64,000 nt of DNA, from NCBI RefSeq assembly GCF_003545695.1, contig NZ_QUZZ01000001.1, forward strand, positions 310,001 to 374,000, given 5' to 3'. How positions within the stretch are numbered: the stretch's first letter is position 1; the number at the start of each line of letters is the position of its first letter. A model generated the notes under the pieces. It made no database searches. It worked only from the letters and a program-made list of their open reading frames with translations, and was not told where the DNA came from. The stretch is from Taibaiella helva (GTDB lineage Bacteria > Bacteroidota > Bacteroidia > Chitinophagales > Chitinophagaceae). This document shows positions 62,053 to 64,000 of the stretch, in pieces. The position numbers and the translations under genes were made by a program.

Positions 62053-64000
62053 TTAACGGAAATAATGCTGAAAGGACCGTGAAGCCATTACCTCGTTGAT
62101 AATATTGTTGAGCAAGGTCCAGTCAAAGTCTTTGTTGTTGTCTACGGTAAAATACAAGGTATACACCTGTGTGCCGGGCTGGCCAATATTCGCAGCCTGC
62201 TGCAGGTCCTGGTTGCTGATGGCGACTACCAGGCGGCGGGAGTTGCCCGCACCCGATCCTTCTTCGTTAATGGTTCCGGTCTTGGCATAGAAGTAGAAGC
62301 CGGGATGCGCGCCGCGCAGTCCACCCAGTGCATGGGCGGTGCCGCTGCCGCCATAGATCACATCGTTCATGCCTTTGAAGATATAAGCCGCCAGGAACTG
62401 GTTGAAGCTGCCGGCCCCGGTCCAGCTGGCATCGGTTTGCCAGGGCATTATGGTCCTTTCTCCGGGCAGCACGCCCAGGCGGAGGCCGCGGTTCTGGGTC
62501 AGCAGCGATGTGTACATCTCCAGCATTTTGAAGGGTGATACCTGGTAAGGATAACCGCCCAGCGTTGTCGTCTTCAGGCCCAGGTTGAAGTTTTGGTAAG
62601 GTTCCGTAAAGGCCCGTTGCGCCTGCAGGAAGCTGGATTGCTCAGGGAAGCTCCAGAGGAAATAGCTGCCTTTATTCTTCGACAAAGCCTTGTACAGCGT
62701 GCTGTCCACGATGTTGACGCGGGTATAGGAAGCTGGTATATTGCCATTGTCGTCAAACGTGTGGGTGCGCAGGCCGACATTGATCTCCAGGCCGTCGGCC
62801 AGCAGGGAATGCTCGTTGCCGAAGAAGCTTTTCTTTTTCTGCTCCCGCTCATTGGTCAGCGGCCAGGCGCCTTTCCGCTGGTTATAGTTGGGCAGGTAAT
62901 ACACACCGCCGTTGAAGGTGAATACCGGGTACGTATTGTTGGCGCCGGCAGTAGTGCTCAGCACATGCTTCAGGCTCATCATATTGTTCCGTATGAAAGC
63001 GCTGCGCGGATAAGAGCCCAGGAAGATCATCGCCGACTGGTAGAAATTGCTCGACACTTCAATGTATTTATCCAGGCTCAGCTCGGCACGGTAGTGATCG
63101 TCGTTCTCCCAGGGCTTCAGCAGCCTGAAGCCACCATAATTAACGTATTCGGCCTGTGCCGGCGCCGCCAGGTGCAGCTGTCCCCAGCCGGCATTGGCCT
63201 GCGAGGCGATCGCAGCAGCGATCAGCGGTTTTACCGAAGAGCCCGGCCCCAGCCGCATGGCCAGCAGGTTGCTGTTGCCCCACTGATCGCGTTCATTGCG
63301 GATATTGCTGAAGAAGAAATGTTTTTGCTGCAGGCGGGCAATGGACACCACATCATTGGGATCGAGCCGCACCCTGTTGCGTACAAAATCATTCATCAGC
63401 CGGAGATTACCGTCTGCATCGGCGGCGATCACGCTGAAGCGGAAACGCCGGTTGGACCGCGTCGTCTCCTCATAGGTGTTGTCGATCAGCGCTTGCACTC
63501 TATTGTACAAGGTATAGTCCAGGCTGATCGCAATGTTGTCCTGCAGCACGCTGTCGGCCTTGTAGGCATTGCGTATCGCATTGGCAAAATGATACATCCA
63601 GAAATTATGCTCCTTCTGGGGATAGAGGATCTTATAGCTCCCGTTGATCCATTTGTTGACGGCGAAGTAATTGCCCGAATTGCTATAAGCCATCACCAGC
63701 TTGTTGTTACCGGTATTGACCGTGGCAATGTCCTCGGGGTTGAAGCTGTTGGCAAAAGCCGCCTGGTACTGCACCAGGTTATTGCTGCTTTTCTTGTACA
63801 GCAGCAGTCCGGCTGGTTCCTGCTCTTCTTGCTGTACATCGAGTATGCCTACGGGTTGCTTCGCCCCGGCAAACCAGCTGGCCGGCATTACAGCCAGCTG
63901 CAGGCCGGCTACCGGGTCCTTCTTGAAGTAAGGCAGCGCAGCAGTGGTATTGCTGTTGTTGTAGCTAATGCTGATCATGGGGGTGGGCAGGCTCAGGTTC
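62053..64000 (-). CDS. Penicillin-binding transpeptidase-like protein, 5' part outside the window
   Basis: The frame is open to the window edge, with NLSLPTP preceding the first visible ATG at 63978, so the N-terminus is missing. Counting from that ATG, the transpeptidase motifs are S247-SV-K250 (GPGSSVKPL), S308-S-N310 (VSSNFYQ) and K566-T-G (YAKTGTINEEG). The sequence between is unlike standard FtsI or PBP2, with many Asn/Tyr residues. All three motifs are intact, so D,D-transpeptidase activity is possible. It leads a three-gene group with two unknown membrane proteins. Confidence 0.8.
   Translation of the reverse strand, partial: NLSLPTPMISISYNNSNTTAALPYFKKDPVAGLQLAVMPASWFAGAKQPVGILDVQQEEQEPAGLLLYKKSSNNLVQYQAAFANSFNPEDIATVNTGNNKLVMAYSNSGNYFAVNKWINGSYKILYPQKEHNFWMYHFANAIRNAYKADSVLQDNIAISLDYTLYNRVQALIDNTYEETTRSNRRFRFSVIAADADGNLRLMNDFVRNRVRLDPNDVVSIARLQQKHFFFSNIRNERDQWGNSNLLAMRLGPGSSVKPLIAAAIASQANAGWGQLHLAAPAQAEYVNYGGFRLLKPWENDDHYRAELSLDKYIEVSSNFYQSAMIFLGSYPRSAFIRNNMMSLKHVLSTTAGANNTYPVFTFNGGVYYLPNYNQRKGAWPLTNEREQKKKSFFGNEHSLLADGLEINVGLRTHTFDDNGNIPASYTRVNIVDSTLYKALSKNKGSYFLWSFPEQSSFLQAQRAFTEPYQNFNLGLKTTTLGGYPYQVSPFKMLEMYTSLLTQNRGLRLGVLPGERTIMPWQTDASWTGAGSFNQFLAAYIFKGMNDVIYGGSGTAHALGGLRGAHPGFYFYAKTGTINEEGSGAGNSRRLVVAISNQDLQQAANIGQPGTQVYTLYFTVDNNKDFDWTLLNNIINEVMASRSFQHYFR

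Overview
The window looks like chromosomal DNA from a member of the Bacteroidota, most likely the Chitinophagia/Chitinophagaceae. Supporting signs are a SusC/SusD pair, three secreted enzymes with type IX secretion (T9SS) C-terminal sorting domains, the gliding protein GldC, a serine-palmitoyltransferase-type enzyme, a NuoG without its molybdopterin domain, few Shine-Dalgarno sequences, and promoters of the phylum's type (TTTG, 18-21 nt, TAnnTTTG). No phage, plasmid, CRISPR array or rRNA was seen. The family and genus are inferences.

Layout. 1-8.9 kb: partial DUF3050 gene, peptidase T, nitronate monooxygenase, sugar nucleotidyltransferase, a BlaI-type repressor divergent from a 2-oxoacid dehydrogenase E2 gene, an NTF2-like protein, and a PadR/PspC envelope-stress pair. 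9.3-16 kb: secreted trypsin-like protease followed by SusC/SusD. 16-27.9 kb: housekeeping and envelope genes (YqeY, CvpA, PabA/TrpG, esterase, NadE, Ig-like lipoprotein, two tandem O-antigen-ligase-like proteins, coiled-coil protein, exonuclease, HolA, a 52-residue membrane protein). 28-39 kb: tRNA-Ala(GGC), a large propeller sensor kinase, FAH hydrolase, thioesterase, SPT-like enzyme, GldC, SMR transporter, LptB and a DPP III-like lipoprotein. 39.1-56 kb: a complete 14-gene nuo (complex I) operon, A to N. 56-64 kb: Wzi-like porin, gamma-carbonic anhydrase, META lipoprotein with a second T9SS protease, and a three-gene group ending in a penicillin-binding transpeptidase cut by the window edge.

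The most unusual region is the nuo operon. Its core order is intact but it carries six foreign genes at three junctions. Between D and E is a small ORF overlapping a frameshifted nucleotidyltransferase that resembles a toxin-antitoxin pair. Between E and F are AlkD-like, VOC and SecD-P1/NTF2-like genes. Between F and G is a GxxExxY nuclease-fold gene enclosed by a perfect 13-nt inverted repeat. The L-M junction holds a 218-nt noncoding, structured spacer. Other points are a roughly 260-bp dispersed repeat with nested palindromes present twice, a BlaI-type operator lying inside its own promoter spacer, and a PadR-type operator overlapping its promoter.

Functionally the window joins central energy metabolism (complex I, a 2-oxoacid dehydrogenase E2, NAD synthesis), envelope building (LptB, O-antigen-ligase-like proteins, sphingolipid synthesis, a PBP) and scavenging of extracellular polymers, probably peptides (secreted proteases, SusCD, PepT, DPP III).
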